Below, piece by piece: positions 17,302 through 27,500 of a DNA stretch of 32,629 nt (within the stretch, counting starts at the first letter, position 1; every line of letters starts with the position of its first letter). Source of the DNA: Pseudothauera nasutitermitis. Lineage in GTDB: Bacteria; Pseudomonadota; Gammaproteobacteria; Burkholderiales; Rhodocyclaceae. The stretch is taken from the NCBI RefSeq assembly GCF_004801295.1, contig NZ_SSOC01000012.1, forward strand, positions 1 to 32,629, read 5' to 3'. The position numbers and the translations under genes were made by a program. The notes under the pieces are model-generated. The model saw only the letters and a list, made by a program, of their open reading frames with translations, did not search any database and was not told where the DNA came from.

Positions 17302-18690
17302 ATGCCGTCTCATCGAATACTGATTGCCGACGACCAGGACAGCGTGCGCCGGCTGATCTCCGTGGTGCTGGAGAAGGAAGGCTACCGGACCGTCTGCGTG
17401 GCCGATGGCGCGCAGGCCATCGATGCCTTCCGCGCCGAGGCCTTCGACCTGGTGCTGCTGGACATCCGCATGCCCGGCGTGGACGGGCTGGAGGCCCTGC
17501 GGCGGATGAAGGAGATGCGCGCCGAAGTGCCGATGATCCTGATGACCGCCTACGCCGGCGTGGAAACGGCGGTGGATGCGCTCAAGCTCGGCGCCTTCGA
17601 CTACATCGTCAAACCCTTCGACGTCGAGGACCTCAAGCAGCTCATCGGCAAGGCGCTGGAACTGAGCACGCTGAGCCGCGCCGCGCCCGCGCTGCACTGC
17701 ATCGAACTGCCCAACAGCAACGACCGCCACGAGCGCATCCTCACCGACTGCCCGAACATGATGGAGGTGTGCCGCAACATCGCCAAGGTGTCGCAGACCA
17801 ACGCCACCGTGCTGATCGTCGGCGAGAGCGGCACGGGCAAGGAACTGGTCGCCAAGGCCATCCACTACCACAGCAAGCGCGCCACCGGCCCGTTCATCAA
17901 GGTCAATTGCGGCGCCCTGCCGGAGAGCCTGCTGGAAAGCACGCTGTTCGGCCACGAGAAGGGCGCGTTCACCGGCGCGCAGAGCAGCCAGCCCGGCCTG
18001 TTCTGGCGCGCCAACCACGGCACCCTGCTGCTCGACGAGGTGGGCGAGATGTCGCCCGCCTTGCAGGTGAAATTCCTGCGCGTGCTGCAGGAAAAGGAAT
18101 TCGAGCCGATCGGCGGGCTGCATCCGATCAAGACCGATTTCCGTCTGATCGCCGCGACTAACCGCGATCTGCAAGACATGGTGGAGGCGGGGACCTTCCG
18201 CCAGGACCTGTTCTACCGCCTCAACGTGATGACCCTCAACCCGCCGCCGCTGCGCGAGCGCCCGGCGGACATCGTGCTGCTGGCGCGCCACTTCATGCAG
18301 CGCTTCTGCGCGGAGAACGACAAGAAGATCATCGACTTCTCGCCCGAGGCCATCGCCGCGATGAATGTCTACCCCTGGCCGGGCAACATCCGCGAACTGT
18401 CCAACGCGGTGGAGCGCGCGGTGATCCTCGCCGCCGGCGCCTTCATCGGCGTGGAAGACCTGCCCGCGCAGATCGGCCGGCCCGACGGCGACGATGCCTT
18501 CCCCACGCTGCGCGCGGGCGAGAGCAGCCTGAAGGAATGCGTGAAGAACTTCGAGCGCGAACTGATCGAAAGCACGCTGCGCCAGCACAACGGCCACCGC
18601 GAACTGACCGCCAAGGCGCTCGGGGTGAGCAAGCGCACGCTGCTGTACAAGCTGCAGGAGCACGACCTGCAGGGCACGCGGGAATCCTGA
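17302..18690 (+). CDS. atoC: AtoC-like sigma-54 response regulator
   Basis: This 462-residue activator works with sigma-54 RNA polymerase. The receiver domain has the acidic pair Asp10/Asp11, phosphoacceptor Asp54 ([13 protein letters not shown]) and a conserved Lys in YIVKPFD. The AAA+ domain has Walker A GESGTGKE (174-181), an intact GAFTGA sigma-54 contact loop (221-226), Walker [12 protein letters not shown] and arginine-finger region [11 protein letters not shown]. The C-terminal Fis-type helix-turn-helix is [19 protein letters not shown]. The length equals that of E. coli AtoC within a residue or two. It is co-transcribed with atoS, and its probable target is the perfect -24/-12 promoter of atoDAEB at 22679-22693. 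Confidence 0.93.
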   Translation: MPSHRILIADDQDSVRRLISVVLEKEGYRTVCVADGAQAIDAFRAEAFDLVLLDIRMPGVDGLEALRRMKEMRAEVPMILMTAYAGVETAVDALKLGAFDYIVKPFDVEDLKQLIGKALELSTLSRAAPALHCIELPNSNDRHERILTDCPNMMEVCRNIAKVSQTNATVLIVGESGTGKELVAKAIHYHSKRATGPFIKVNCGALPESLLESTLFGHEKGAFTGAQSSQPGLFWRANHGTLLLDEVGEMSPALQVKFLRVLQEKEFEPIGGLHPIKTDFRLIAATNRDLQDMVEAGTFRQDLFYRLNVMTLNPPPLRERPADIVLLARHFMQRFCAENDKKIIDFSPEAIAAMNVYPWPGNIRELSNAVERAVILAAGAFIGVEDLPAQIGRPDGDDAFPTLRAGESSLKECVKNFERELIESTLRQHNGHRELTAKALGVSKRTLLYKLQEHDLQGTRES

Positions 18691-18704
18691 GCAAGCAACA
18701 AAAG

Positions 18705-18743
18705 ACAGGGGCCCGGCCGCATGTGGCGCGGCCGGGCCCCTGT
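18705..18743. terminator. Bidirectional terminator between atoC and atoB
   Basis: A 16-bp perfect GC-rich stem (18705-18720 with 18728-18743) encloses a 7-base loop between the convergent atoC and atoB genes. AAAA-rich sequence lies to the left and TGTTCGGTT to the right, so it can act in both directions, with a modest T-run. Confidence 0.75.
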
Positions 18744-18762
18744 TCGGTTCACGCGTGCCGGA

Positions 18763-19941
18763 TCAGACGCGCTCGACGATCACCGCCGTGCCCTGGCCGC
18801 CGCCGATGCACAGCGTGGCTAGGCCGAGTTGCGCATCGGCCGCCTGCATGCCGTGCAGCAGGGTGACCAGGATGCGCGTGCCGCTGGCGCCGATGGGATG
18901 GCCCAGGGCGATGGCGCCGCCATGCACGTTGACCTTGTCGGGGTCGAAACCCAGCTCCGCCGCCACGCCCAGCGACTGCGCGGCGAAGGCCTCGTTGGCC
19001 TCGATCAGGTCGATGTCGCCCAACTGCAGGCCGGCCTTGGCGAGCGCCTTGCGCGTGGCCGGCACCGGGCCCAGGCCCATCAGCGCGGGATCGACCCCGG
19101 CGCTGGCGTAGCCGCGCACGCGGGCGAGCGGCTGCAGGCCCAGTTCCTTGGCCTTGCGCTCGGTCATCAGCACCACGGCGGCGGCGCCGTCGTTGATGCC
19201 CGAGGCGTTGCCGGCGGTCACCGTGCCGTCCTTCTTGAAGGCCGGCTTGAGCTTGGCCAGCCCCTCGGCGGTGACGTCGGCGCGCGGATACTCGTCGCGG
19301 GCGAAGACGATGTCGCCCTTGCGCGAGGCGATGGTCACCGGAACGATCTCCTTGTCGAACACGCCGTCGGCCACCGCCTTGGAGGCGCGCTGCTGGGAAC
19401 GCAGCGCGAAGGCATCCTGCGCCTCGCGGGTGATGCCGTGCTTCTCGGCGACGTTCTCGGCGGTGATGCCCATGTGGTACAGGTTCATGGCGCAGCTCAG
19501 GCCGTCGGAGATCATCGTGTCGATCAGCTGGCCGTTGCCCATGCGGTAGCCCCAGCGCGCCTTGTCGAGCACATAGGCCGCGGTGGACATGTTCTCCATG
19601 CCGCCGGCGACGATGATTTCGGCATCTCCGGCGAGCAGCGCCTGCACCGCCAGGGTCACGCTTTTCAGCCCGGAGCCGCATACCTTGCTGACCCCGAATA
19701 CCGGCACCGCGTCCGGCACGCCGGCGCGCAGCGCGGCCTGGCGCGGCGGGTTCTGCCCCTGGCCGGCCTGCAGCACGTGGCCCATGATCACCTCATCCAC
19801 CTGGGTGGCCTGGATGCCGGCGCGGGCGATGGCCTCGCGGATCACCACCGCGCCCAGTTCCGCCGCGCTCACCGGGGCCAGGGCGCCGTTGAAGGTGCCG
19901 ATGGGGGTGCGTGTGGCACTGACGATTACGATGTTTTCCAT
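18763..19941 (-). CDS. atoB: Acetyl-CoA C-acetyltransferase (thiolase)
   Basis: This 392-residue thiolase cleaves acetoacetyl-CoA with CoA into two acetyl-CoA, the last step of acetoacetate use; the reverse condensation is also possible. The nucleophilic Cys88 is in [11 protein letters not shown]. The histidine region is [17 protein letters not shown], and the second catalytic cysteine is in [19 protein letters not shown] is the conserved Asn-Glu-Ala-Phe loop. The length is typical of AtoB/PhaA. It is the last gene of the ato operon, 19 bp after atoE. PhaA for polyhydroxybutyrate synthesis is the alternative name, but the operon context favours AtoB. Confidence 0.93.
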   Translation of the reverse strand: MENIVIVSATRTPIGTFNGALAPVSAAELGAVVIREAIARAGIQATQVDEVIMGHVLQAGQGQNPPRQAALRAGVPDAVPVFGVSKVCGSGLKSVTLAVQALLAGDAEIIVAGGMENMSTAAYVLDKARWGYRMGNGQLIDTMISDGLSCAMNLYHMGITAENVAEKHGITREAQDAFALRSQQRASKAVADGVFDKEIVPVTIASRKGDIVFARDEYPRADVTAEGLAKLKPAFKKDGTVTAGNASGINDGAAAVVLMTERKAKELGLQPLARVRGYASAGVDPALMGLGPVPATRKALAKAGLQLGDIDLIEANEAFAAQSLGVAAELGFDPDKVNVHGGAIALGHPIGASGTRILVTLLHGMQAADAQLGLATLCIGGGQGTAVIVERV

Positions 19942-19960
19942 GGTGTAAGTCCTCTCCTGT

Positions 19961-21304
19961 TCAGAAGAACCACAGCCCGATCAGGAAGATCGGCGCGGTG
20001 AAGATCAGCGCGGTCATGCAGTAGCCCATGATGTCGCGCACGCCCAGGCCGGCGATGGCCAGCGCCGGCAGCGCCCAGAACGGCTGCGCCATGTTCATCC
20101 ACTGCTCGCCGTAGGCGATCGCCATCGTCGCCTTGCCCAGGTCGGCCCCCAGCGCCTGTGCGGCGGGGATGACGAAGGGGCCCTGCACCACCCAGTGGCC
20201 ACCGCCCGAGGGCACCGCGAAGTTGATCATCGCGGAGCTGAGGAAGGTCAGTACCGGGAAGGTGTCCTTGGTGGCGATGTCGATGAAGAAGTCGGTGATC
20301 AGCCCGCCCAGGCCGGAGTGCTCCATCATCAACTGGATGCCTGCGTAGAACGGGAACTGGATGAGGATGCCCGCGGTGCTCTTGGCCGCGTGCGAAACCG
20401 CGCGCATGTAGGCCATCGGCGTCTTGTGCAGCAGGATGCCGGCGATCAGGAAGATCAGGTTCACCGTGTTGATGGTGATGTTGAAGCCCTTCGCGCGGAA
20501 GTAGATCACCAGGTAGGAGACCCCCAGCAGGCCGATGATCCACGACAGCAGGCGGCTTTCCTCCATCTTCTCGGCCACGCTGGCGTCCGGGCCGATCTTC
20601 TTCTGGAAGTCCGGCTCCGGCGCCAGCAGCGCCGGGTTTACCGTCACCACCTGGCCGTTCTTGGGGAACATCATGCGGGTGACGAAGGGCAGCAGCACGA
20701 CCAGACCCAGGGTGATGAAGATGTTGTAGCCGGTGAAGATGGTCTGGGTAATCGGGATGATGCCGTCCGGGTTGGCCTCGGTGACCATGTAGTGCGCCAC
20801 CGGGTTGCCCGGCGTGGCCGCCAGCAAGGGCATGGAGCCGGAGAAGCCACCGCCCCAGGTCATGAAGGCGATGTAGGCGCAGGCGATCAGCAGCGGGTAG
20901 TCCGAACCCGGAATGCGCCGCGCCACCTCGCGGGCGAACATGGCGCCGACCACCAGGCCGAAACCCCAGTTGATGATGCAGGCGATGGAGCCGATGAAGG
21001 TCACCAGCATCACCCCCTGTACCGGGGTCTTGGCGATGGAGGCCGTGATGCCGAGCAGGTTCTTGACCGGACCGGAACTGGCGAGCGCGTGGCCGGTGAC
21101 CACGATCAGCGCCATCTGCATGCCGAAGGCCAGCAGGTTCCAGAAGCCGTCGCCCCACATCTTCACCAGGCTGGCCGGCGTGCTGTCGGTCAGCCCGAGC
21201 GCGCTGAAGTAGGTGATCAGCGTGAGCAGCAGCGCGAAGATCAGCGGATCGGGCAGATACCGGCTGACGAAGTTGCTCATGAAGCGCGAAATCTGGCCGA
21301 TCAT
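19961..21304 (-). CDS. atoE: Short-chain fatty acid transporter AtoE
   Basis: AtoE is a 447-residue inner-membrane transporter of the short-chain fatty acid family, expected to import acetoacetate, butyrate or similar acids. It has roughly ten to twelve hydrophobic segments. Characteristic stretches include [17 protein letters not shown] near the N-terminus, [40 protein letters not shown] and [20 protein letters not shown]. The start at 21304 overlaps the atoA stop by four bases (ATGA), so translation is coupled. The length is close to E. coli AtoE. Together with AtoDA and AtoB it makes a complete uptake and activation route. Confidence 0.94.
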   Translation of the reverse strand: MIGQISRFMSNFVSRYLPDPLIFALLLTLITYFSALGLTDSTPASLVKMWGDGFWNLLAFGMQMALIVVTGHALASSGPVKNLLGITASIAKTPVQGVMLVTFIGSIACIINWGFGLVVGAMFAREVARRIPGSDYPLLIACAYIAFMTWGGGFSGSMPLLAATPGNPVAHYMVTEANPDGIIPITQTIFTGYNIFITLGLVVLLPFVTRMMFPKNGQVVTVNPALLAPEPDFQKKIGPDASVAEKMEESRLLSWIIGLLGVSYLVIYFRAKGFNITINTVNLIFLIAGILLHKTPMAYMRAVSHAAKSTAGILIQFPFYAGIQLMMEHSGLGGLITDFFIDIATKDTFPVLTFLSSAMINFAVPSGGGHWVVQGPFVIPAAQALGADLGKATMAIAYGEQWMNMAQPFWALPALAIAGLGVRDIMGYCMTALIFTAPIFLIGLWFF

Positions 21305-21966
21305 GATGGCATCCCCGTCTGGCTGATCTGCATTTCAGCGAAGTCCGGCGAAACCGCGAAATCCGCCGCGGTACTGGCGCGGATCTGCGCCAGATCGACG
21401 CCGGGCGCGTGTTCGCACAGGGTCAGCACGCCGTCCTCGAACTCGAATACCGCCAGTTCGGTGACGATGGTGCTGACCTTGCCCTTGGCGGTGAGCGGCA
21501 GCGTGCATTCCTTGAGGATCTTCGGCGCACCGTTCTTCGCGCAATGCTCCATGGCGATGATCACGCGGCGCGCGCCGGTCACCAGGTCCATGGCGCCGCC
21601 CATGCCCGGCACCATCTTGCCCGGCACCATCCAGTTGGCCAGGTTGGCGTGCTGGTCCACCTCCAGGCCGCCGAGCACGCAGGCATCCACGTGGCCGCCG
21701 CGGATCAGCGCGAAGGAGAAGGCGCTGTCGAACATCGCCGCGCCCGGCACCATGCCGCAAGGCTGGCCGCCGGCGTTGACCAGGTAGGGGTCTTCTTCGG
21801 TGACCGGGCCAAGGCCGAGGAAACCGTTTTCCGACTGCAGGGTGATGGTGACGTCTTCCGGCAGGTAGTTGGCCACCAGGGTCGGCAGGCCGATGCCCAG
21901 GTTCACCACGTCGCCGTCGTTGAGTTCGAGCGCCACGCGGCGCGCGATCAGTTCTTTCGCATTCAT
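21301..21966 (-). CDS. atoA: Acetate/acetoacetyl-CoA transferase, beta subunit
   Basis: AtoA is the catalytic subunit of the CoA-transferase that moves CoA from acetyl-CoA (or another donor) to acetoacetate. The 221-residue protein has the SENG motif in TLQSENGFLGLG, whose Glu46 forms the covalent CoA thioester in class I transferases. GIGLPTLVANYLP and GGLEVDQHANLANWMVPG are conserved in the subunit. The start at 21966 is preceded by GGGAGAG at normal spacing; an upstream in-frame start at 21990 would overlap atoD and is less likely. The atoD stop is 14 bp upstream. Confidence 0.95.
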   Translation of the reverse strand: MNAKELIARRVALELNDGDVVNLGIGLPTLVANYLPEDVTITLQSENGFLGLGPVTEEDPYLVNAGGQPCGMVPGAAMFDSAFSFALIRGGHVDACVLGGLEVDQHANLANWMVPGKMVPGMGGAMDLVTGARRVIIAMEHCAKNGAPKILKECTLPLTAKGKVSTIVTELAVFEFEDGVLTLCEHAPGVDLAQIRASTAADFAVSPDFAEMQISQTGMPS

Positions 21967-21980
21967 TTTTTCTCTCCCTC

Positions 21981-22631
21981 TCAGTGGCACACGATGTAAT
22001 CGACCAGCACGCCCGGGGTCATCACGTCGTCCGGGTCGATCTCGCCGACTTCCACCAGATGCTCGGTCTCGGCGATCACCTTGTCGGCCGCGAGCGCCAC
22101 GATGGGATTGAAGTTGCGCGCGGACAGGCGGTAGCGCAGGTTGCCCGCGCGGTCGGCCTTGTGCGCCTGCACGATGGCCAGGTCGGCGCGCAGCGCCTGT
22201 TCGAGCAGGTACTCGACGCCCTGGATGGTGATTTTCTGCTTGCCGTCCTCGACCACGGTGCCCACGCCGGTGGGCGTCAGGAAGCCGCCGAGGCCGGCGC
22301 CGCCGCAGCGGATGCGCTCGATCAGCGTGCCCTGGGGCACCAGCTCCACTTCCATCTCGGCGGCCATCATCCTGCGGCCGGTTTCCGGGTTCAGGCCGAT
22401 GTGTGTGGCGATCACCTTGCGCACGCGGTCGTGGGTGATCAGCGGACCGACGCCGGTATCGACGAAGGCGGTGTCGTTACCGATGATGGTCAGCTCCTTG
22501 ACGCCGGAATCCATGATGGCCTGCACGATGGCCTTGGGCGTGCCGTTGCCCATGAAGCCGCCGAATAGGATGCTCATGCCGTCGCGCAGATGTTCGGCGA
22601 TCCGGTCTACCGCCAGTTCTTTCGATTTCAT
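21981..22631 (-). CDS. atoD: Acetate/acetoacetyl-CoA transferase, alpha subunit
   Basis: AtoD is the partner subunit of AtoA. The 216-residue protein has the alpha-subunit glycine-rich oxyanion region [34 protein letters not shown] and [15 protein letters not shown]. The C-terminal part [20 protein letters not shown] is also conserved. The ATG at 22631 has an AGGAG site about 13 bases upstream and a closer GGAG; a GTG at 22640 is a possible alternative. It is the first gene of atoDAEB and lies about 36 bp downstream of the predicted sigma-54 transcription start. Confidence 0.95.
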   Translation of the reverse strand: MKSKELAVDRIAEHLRDGMSILFGGFMGNGTPKAIVQAIMDSGVKELTIIGNDTAFVDTGVGPLITHDRVRKVIATHIGLNPETGRRMMAAEMEVELVPQGTLIERIRCGGAGLGGFLTPTGVGTVVEDGKQKITIQGVEYLLEQALRADLAIVQAHKADRAGNLRYRLSARNFNPIVALAADKVIAETEHLVEVGEIDPDDVMTPGVLVDYIVCH

Positions 22632-22678
22632 TTTCTCCACTCCTGTTACGGACTACGAACTAAGCAATAGGCGGGTTC

Positions 22679-22693
22679 GCAATATCGGTGCCA
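22679..22693 (-). promoter_or_regulatory. Sigma-54 promoter of atoDAEB
   Basis: On the minus strand TGGCAC-CGATA-TTGC matches the -24/-12 consensus TGGCAC-N5-TTGC exactly. The expected transcription start is near 22667, giving a leader of about 36 bases before atoD. The presence of an AtoC-type sigma-54 activator in the same cluster makes this the obvious target. Confidence 0.88.
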
Positions 22694-22735
22694 GTGGAGT
22701 GGTTTTTCTATCCTGCTGATAAATAGGGGATTTGC

Positions 22736-22747
22736 TTTTCCGGAAAA
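22736..22747. promoter_or_regulatory. 12-bp palindrome between sigma-54 promoter and upstream dyads
   Basis: TTTTCCGGAAAA is a perfect palindrome centred about 75 bp upstream of the predicted atoD start site. It lies between the promoter and the candidate enhancer, where a bending protein or a second regulator might bind. No known consensus is matched with confidence. Confidence 0.35.
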
Positions 22748-22758
22748 ATGAAATCGGC

Positions 22759-22791
22759 GCAACTTCTTGCACCTGGGGTGCAAGCCTTTGC
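22759..22791. promoter_or_regulatory. Candidate AtoC enhancer: two GCAA-N4-TTGC dyads
   Basis: Two copies of GCAA-N4-TTGC occur at 22759-22770 and 22780-22791. Their centres are exactly 21 bp apart, two helical turns. The junction creates the longer palindrome CTTGCACC-TGG-GGTGCAAG at 22766-22784. The sites are centred about -98 and -119 from the predicted sigma-54 start, the usual enhancer distance. They are also close to the divergent channel gene. Confidence 0.65.
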
Positions 22792-22848
22792 ATGGCCGCC
22801 CCGCCGTGCCCGGGCGGGCGGAGCCGGAGCGGGCGAGAGGGCTGCCGG

Positions 22849-22854
22849 TATAAT
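22849..22854 (+). promoter_or_regulatory. Candidate -10 element for the channel gene
   Basis: A perfect TATAAT lies 58 bp upstream of the ATG at 22913 and is embedded in the dyad TGCCG-N7-CGGCA (22843-22859). No recognisable -35 hexamer is found at 16-18 bp, so an activator or an extended element may be needed. Confidence 0.45.
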
Positions 22855-22912
22855 CGGCATTCGTGTTGCGCTGCAAGGTAGCGTGGCGGACGAACACAGA
22901 AGGAGGAAACCG

Positions 22913-24175
22913 ATGACCGGGCGCATCGAAGAATTCGTTCAATGGTTTGAACTGCACCCGCTGGGGGCGCTGGGCCTGCTGGTGCTGTTGTCCTGGCTGG
23001 CCAACTGGCTCACCAAACACATCCTGCTGCGCGGCCTGGGCCGTCTGGTGGCGTTGCTCGACCGGGTGAAGAATGAGCAGCTTTCCCCCATGCGGGTCAT
23101 CGCCCGGCTGGCCAACGTGGTGCCGGCGCTGGTGCTCTCGGTGGGCATCGGCATGATCCCCGGCCTGCCCGAGGCGCTGGTGAAGGTGGTGGTGAATGTC
23201 AGCAGCGCCTTCGTCGTGCTGACCATCGCGCTCGCCGTGGGCGGCGCGCTGGATCTGGCGAACGCCCTCTACGAGCGCCGCCCGGATGCCCATCGGCGGC
23301 CGATCAAGGGCTACGTGCAGGTGCTCAAGATCGTCGTGTATGTGTTCACCACCATCCTGGTGATCGCCAGCCTGATCGACCGCTCGCCGCTGATCCTGCT
23401 CTCCGGCCTGGGCGCGATGGCCGCGGTGCTCATGCTGATCTTTCAGGACACCCTGCTGTCGCTGGTGGCCAGCGTGCAGCTCGGCTCCAACGACATGGTG
23501 CGCGTGGGCGACTGGATCGAGATGCCGGGGCAGAACGCCGACGGCGACGTGATCGACATCGCCCTGCACACGGTGAAGGTGCAGAACTGGGACAAGACCA
23601 TCACCACCATCCCGACCAAGAGGCTGATCAGCGATTCCTTCAAGAACTGGCGCGGCATGCAGGAATCCGGCGGGCGGCGCATCAAGCGCAGCCTGTTCCT
23701 CGACCAGCAGAGCGTGCGCTTCCTCACCGATGCGGAAATCGCCCGCCTGAGCCGCTTCGCGCTGCTCGGCGAATACCTGGAAGGCAAGCGCAGCGAACTG
23801 GGCGAGTGGAACAACGAGCACGCCGATGGCGCCAGCGAAGAGGTCAACCGCCGCCGGCTGACCAACATCGGCACCTTCCGCGCCTATGTGGAGCGCTACC
23901 TGCGCAAGCATCCCGGCATCCACCAGGGCATGACGCTGATGGTGCGCCAGCTCGCGCCGACCGCCGAGGGCCTGCCGCTGGAGCTGTACTGCTTCACCGC
24001 GACCACCGCCTGGGTGGCGTACGAAGGCATCCAGGCCGACATCTTCGACCACCTGCTGGCCGTGGTGCCGGAATTCGGCCTGCGCGTGTTCCAGGCGCCC
24101 AGCGGTGCCGACATGCGTACGCTGGGGCAGGATCTGCGCGTGGTGGCGCAGCGCGCCGAAGCGGCCGCCGGGTAA
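22913..24175 (+). CDS. ybdG: YbdG-type mechanosensitive ion channel (MscS family)
   Basis: This 420-residue inner-membrane protein belongs to the MscS superfamily and most resembles E. coli YbdG (415 residues), a small-conductance channel that responds to osmotic change. About five hydrophobic helices occupy the first 180 residues. The pore-lining and first cytoplasmic segment includes GLGAMAAVLMLIFQDTLLSL and then SNDMVRVGDWIEMPGQNADG, the conserved MscS beta-domain entry. IPTKRLISDSFKNWRGM is a YbdG-like stretch. The start at 22913 is chosen because AGGAGG is 6 bases upstream; the frame upstream is open but carries the promoter. crcB follows 21 bp downstream. Confidence 0.9.
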   Translation: MTGRIEEFVQWFELHPLGALGLLVLLSWLANWLTKHILLRGLGRLVALLDRVKNEQLSPMRVIARLANVVPALVLSVGIGMIPGLPEALVKVVVNVSSAFVVLTIALAVGGALDLANALYERRPDAHRRPIKGYVQVLKIVVYVFTTILVIASLIDRSPLILLSGLGAMAAVLMLIFQDTLLSLVASVQLGSNDMVRVGDWIEMPGQNADGDVIDIALHTVKVQNWDKTITTIPTKRLISDSFKNWRGMQESGGRRIKRSLFLDQQSVRFLTDAEIARLSRFALLGEYLEGKRSELGEWNNEHADGASEEVNRRRLTNIGTFRAYVERYLRKHPGIHQGMTLMVRQLAPTAEGLPLELYCFTATTAWVAYEGIQADIFDHLLAVVPEFGLRVFQAPSGADMRTLGQDLRVVAQRAEAAAG

Positions 24176-24196
24176 GCGCATAACCAAGAGGCCGGC

Positions 24197-24592
24197 ATGT
24201 CCGCGCAATCGTCCCTCGTCTCCTTCCTCGCCGTCGGCATCGGCGGCGCCTGCGGCACCTGGCTGCGCTGGGGGCTGGGCATCTGGCTGAATCCGCTGTT
24301 CGCCCCGCTGCCGTTGGGCACGCTGGCCGTCAACCTGGGCGGCGGCCTGCTGATGGGCATGGTGCTGGCCGCCGTGCACGCCTGGCCGGCGATGTCCCCC
24401 GCGCTCAAGCTGCTGCTGACCACCGGCCTGCTCGGCGGCATGACCACCTTCTCCACCTTTTCCGCCGAAGGCCTGTTGCTTGCCCAGCGCGGCGCCTGGG
24501 GCTGGCTGGCGGTGCATACCGTGGCCCATGTGGCCGGTGCGCTGCTGGCGGCCTGGGCGGGCTATACGCTGTTCAATCTGTTGCGTGCCTGA
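24197..24592 (+). CDS. crcB: Fluoride ion channel CrcB/Fluc
   Basis: CrcB (Fluc) exports fluoride passively as a dual-topology dimer in the inner membrane. The 131-residue protein has four hydrophobic helices and all main motifs: GGACGTWLRWGLG at the N-terminus, GTLAVNLGGGLLMG in the second helix, and GGMTTFSTFSAEG with the phenylalanines and threonine that line the fluoride path. A fluoride riboswitch is not present; the 21-bp gap to the channel gene is too short. The gene ends directly against hrpA, so the three genes probably form one operon. Confidence 0.95.
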   Translation: MSAQSSLVSFLAVGIGGACGTWLRWGLGIWLNPLFAPLPLGTLAVNLGGGLLMGMVLAAVHAWPAMSPALKLLLTTGLLGGMTTFSTFSAEGLLLAQRGAWGWLAVHTVAHVAGALLAAWAGYTLFNLLRA

Positions 24593-27500
24593 GTGTCCGA
24601 ACCTGTTCCGATGAAACCCGCTGCCGTCGGCGCGGGGGTGTCCTTCGACGATTGCCTGGCCGCCGACCGCGGGCGGCTGATCGGCCTGTCCCGCGCGCTG
24701 GGGCGCGCCAGCGGCGCCAAGCGCGACAAGCTGCAGGCCGACCTGGAGGCGCTGCTGAGCCGTTCGCGCGCCGCGGTGGCCGCCCGCCGCGCCGCGCTGC
24801 CGCGTCCCGAATTCCCCGAAGACCTGCCGGTCAACCAGCGCCGTGCGGAAATTGCCGCTGCCATCCGCGACCACCAGGTCATCATCGTCTGCGGCGAAAC
24901 CGGCTCCGGCAAGACCACCCAGCTGCCCAAGATCTGCCTGGAACTCGGGCGCGGCGCGCATGGGCTGATCGGCCACACCCAGCCGCGCCGCATCGCCGCG
25001 CGCAGCACCGCCGCGCGCATCGCCCAGGAACTGAAGTCCGAACTGGGCCAGGCGGTGGGCTACAAGATCCGCTTCACCGACCGGCTGTCGCCGTCCTCCG
25101 CCATCAAGCTGATGACCGACGGCATCTTGCTCGCCGAAACCCAGGGCGATCCGTGGCTGTCCGCCTACGACACGCTGATCGTCGACGAGGCTCACGAGCG
25201 CAGCCTGAACATCGACTTCCTGCTCGGCTACCTGCGTACCCTGCTGCCGCGCCGGCCGGATCTGAAGCTGATCGTCACCTCCGCCACGCTGGACGCCGAA
25301 CGCTTCGCCCGCCACTTCGCCGATGGCGCGGGCCGGCCCGCGCCGGTCATCGAAGTCTCCGGCCGCCTCTACCCCATCGAAATGCGCTACCGCCCGGTGG
25401 CCGAGGATGAGGGGGGCGGCAAGAGCGACAGCAACGCCAACGCCCCCGGCCGGCGCGACGCCAAAAAGCGCGATCTGTACGAAGCTCTGGTGGATGCGGT
25501 GGACGAGGCCCAGGCCAGCGGCCCCGGCGACGTGCTGGTGTTCCTCCCCGGCGAGCGCGAAATCCGCGAGGCCGCCGAAGCCCTGCGCCACGCCCACCAT
25601 GCCGCCGGCACCGAAATCCTGCCCCTGTTCGCCCGCCAGTCCGCGCAGGAACAGGCGCGCGTGTTCGCCGGCTCCAAGGGCCGCCGCGTGGTGCTGGCCA
25701 CCAACGTGGCGGAAACCTCGCTCACCGTGCCGGGCATCCGCTACGTGGTCGATACCGGCCTGGCGCGCGTCAAACGCTACAGCTACCGCAACAAGGTCGA
25801 GCAGCTGCAGGTGGAAAAGGTCGCCCAGTCCGCCGCGCGCCAGCGCGCCGGGCGCTGCGGGCGGGTGATGGACGGCATCTGCTTCCGCCTGTACGGCGAG
25901 GACGATTTCGAGCGCCGCCCCGCGCACACCGATCCGGAAATCCTGCGCTCCTCGCTGGCCGGGGTGATCCTGCGCATGAAGGCGCTCGGCCTGGGCGCGG
26001 TGGAGGATTTTCCCTTCATCGACCCGCCCTCGCCGCGCATGATCGGCGACGGCTACCAGCTGCTCGCCGAGCTCGGCGCGGTCACCGACGACGACGCGCG
26101 CGAGCTCACCCCGGTGGGCCGCGAACTCGCCAAGCTGCCGCTCGACCCCAAGGTCGGCCGCATGATCCTCGCCGCGCGCGAACGTGCTTGCCTGGGCGAG
26201 ATGCTGGTGGTGGCCGCCGCCCTGTCCGTGCAGGACCCGCGCGAACGCCCGCAGGACAACCCCGGCGCCGCCGATCAGGCACATGCGCGCTTCCGTGGCG
26301 GCGAGCAGGACCAGCGTTCCGAATTTCTCTGGTACCTGCACCTGTGGCGCGCCTGGAACGAGGTACAGCGCCACGAGACGTCCAGCAAGCAGAAAGCCTG
26401 GTGCAAGAAGCACTACCTTTCCTGGCTGCGCCTGCGCGAATGGCGCGACGTGTACAACCAGCTCCACGCCCTGTGCGCCGAGCATGGCTGGCACCCGGAA
26501 GGCGAGGAGGGCGAGGGGGGCGGCAAACCGGCCACGGCGGGCAAGAACACGGCAGGCAAGGCCGCCGCGCCCGCCGCCGAGGCGCGCCCGATCGCCTACG
26601 AGCCGCTGCACAAGGCCCTGCTCGCTGGCCTGCTCGGCCACATCGGCTGCCGCGCCGAGGACGCCTCCGGCCCGCAGGCCGGCAGCTACCTGGGCGCGCG
26701 GGGCATCCGCTTCTGGCCGCATCCGGGCTCGGCGCTCGCCAGGAAGGCCGGCAAATGGATCATGGCCGCCGAACTGGTCGATACCACCCGCCTGTTCGCG
26801 CGCTGCCTGGCGCGCATCGAACCGGAATGGGTGGAAGAGGTCGGCGCCCACCTGCTGCGCCGCCACGTCTTCGAACCGCACTGGTCCAAGAGCGCAGGCA
26901 GCGTGCGCGCCTGGGAGCGCGGCACCGTGCACGGCCTGGTGCTGTACGCGCGGCGCGGCGTGGGCTACCGCGACACCGACCCCGCACTGTGCCGCGAACT
27001 GTTCATCCGCGAAGGGCTGGTGCAGGGCGAGATCGCCGAGGGCGCGGCGCGCGCCATGCCCTTCCTGCGCCACAACCTGAAACTGGTCGAGGAGATCGAG
27101 CGCCTCGAACACAAGAGCCGGCGCCCCGACGTGCTGGTGGATGAAGAACTCATCCACGCCTTCTATGACGCCAAGCTGCCGGCCGAGGTGGTCGATCTGC
27201 CCAGCTTCGAACGCTGGCGCAAGCAGGCCGAGCGAGCAGAGCCGAAACTGCTCCACCTGGCCCGCGAACAACTGATGCGCCACGAGGCCGAGGGCATCAC
27301 CACCGACCGCTTCCCGGCGCATTTCGAAGTGCTCGGCCAGGCGCTCAAGCTCGCCTACCTGCATGCGCCGGGCGAGGCCGACGATGGCGTTACCCTGACC
27401 GTGCCGCTGGCCATGCTCAACCAGATCCCCGCCGCGCGCTGCGAATGGCTGGTGCCCGGCCTGCTGGAAGAAAAGGTCGCCGCGCTGCTGCGCACCGTAC

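Noticed and set aside
24176-24196. A fluoride riboswitch before crcB
   Set aside because: The gap is only 21 bp and contains none of the conserved crcB-motif structure.
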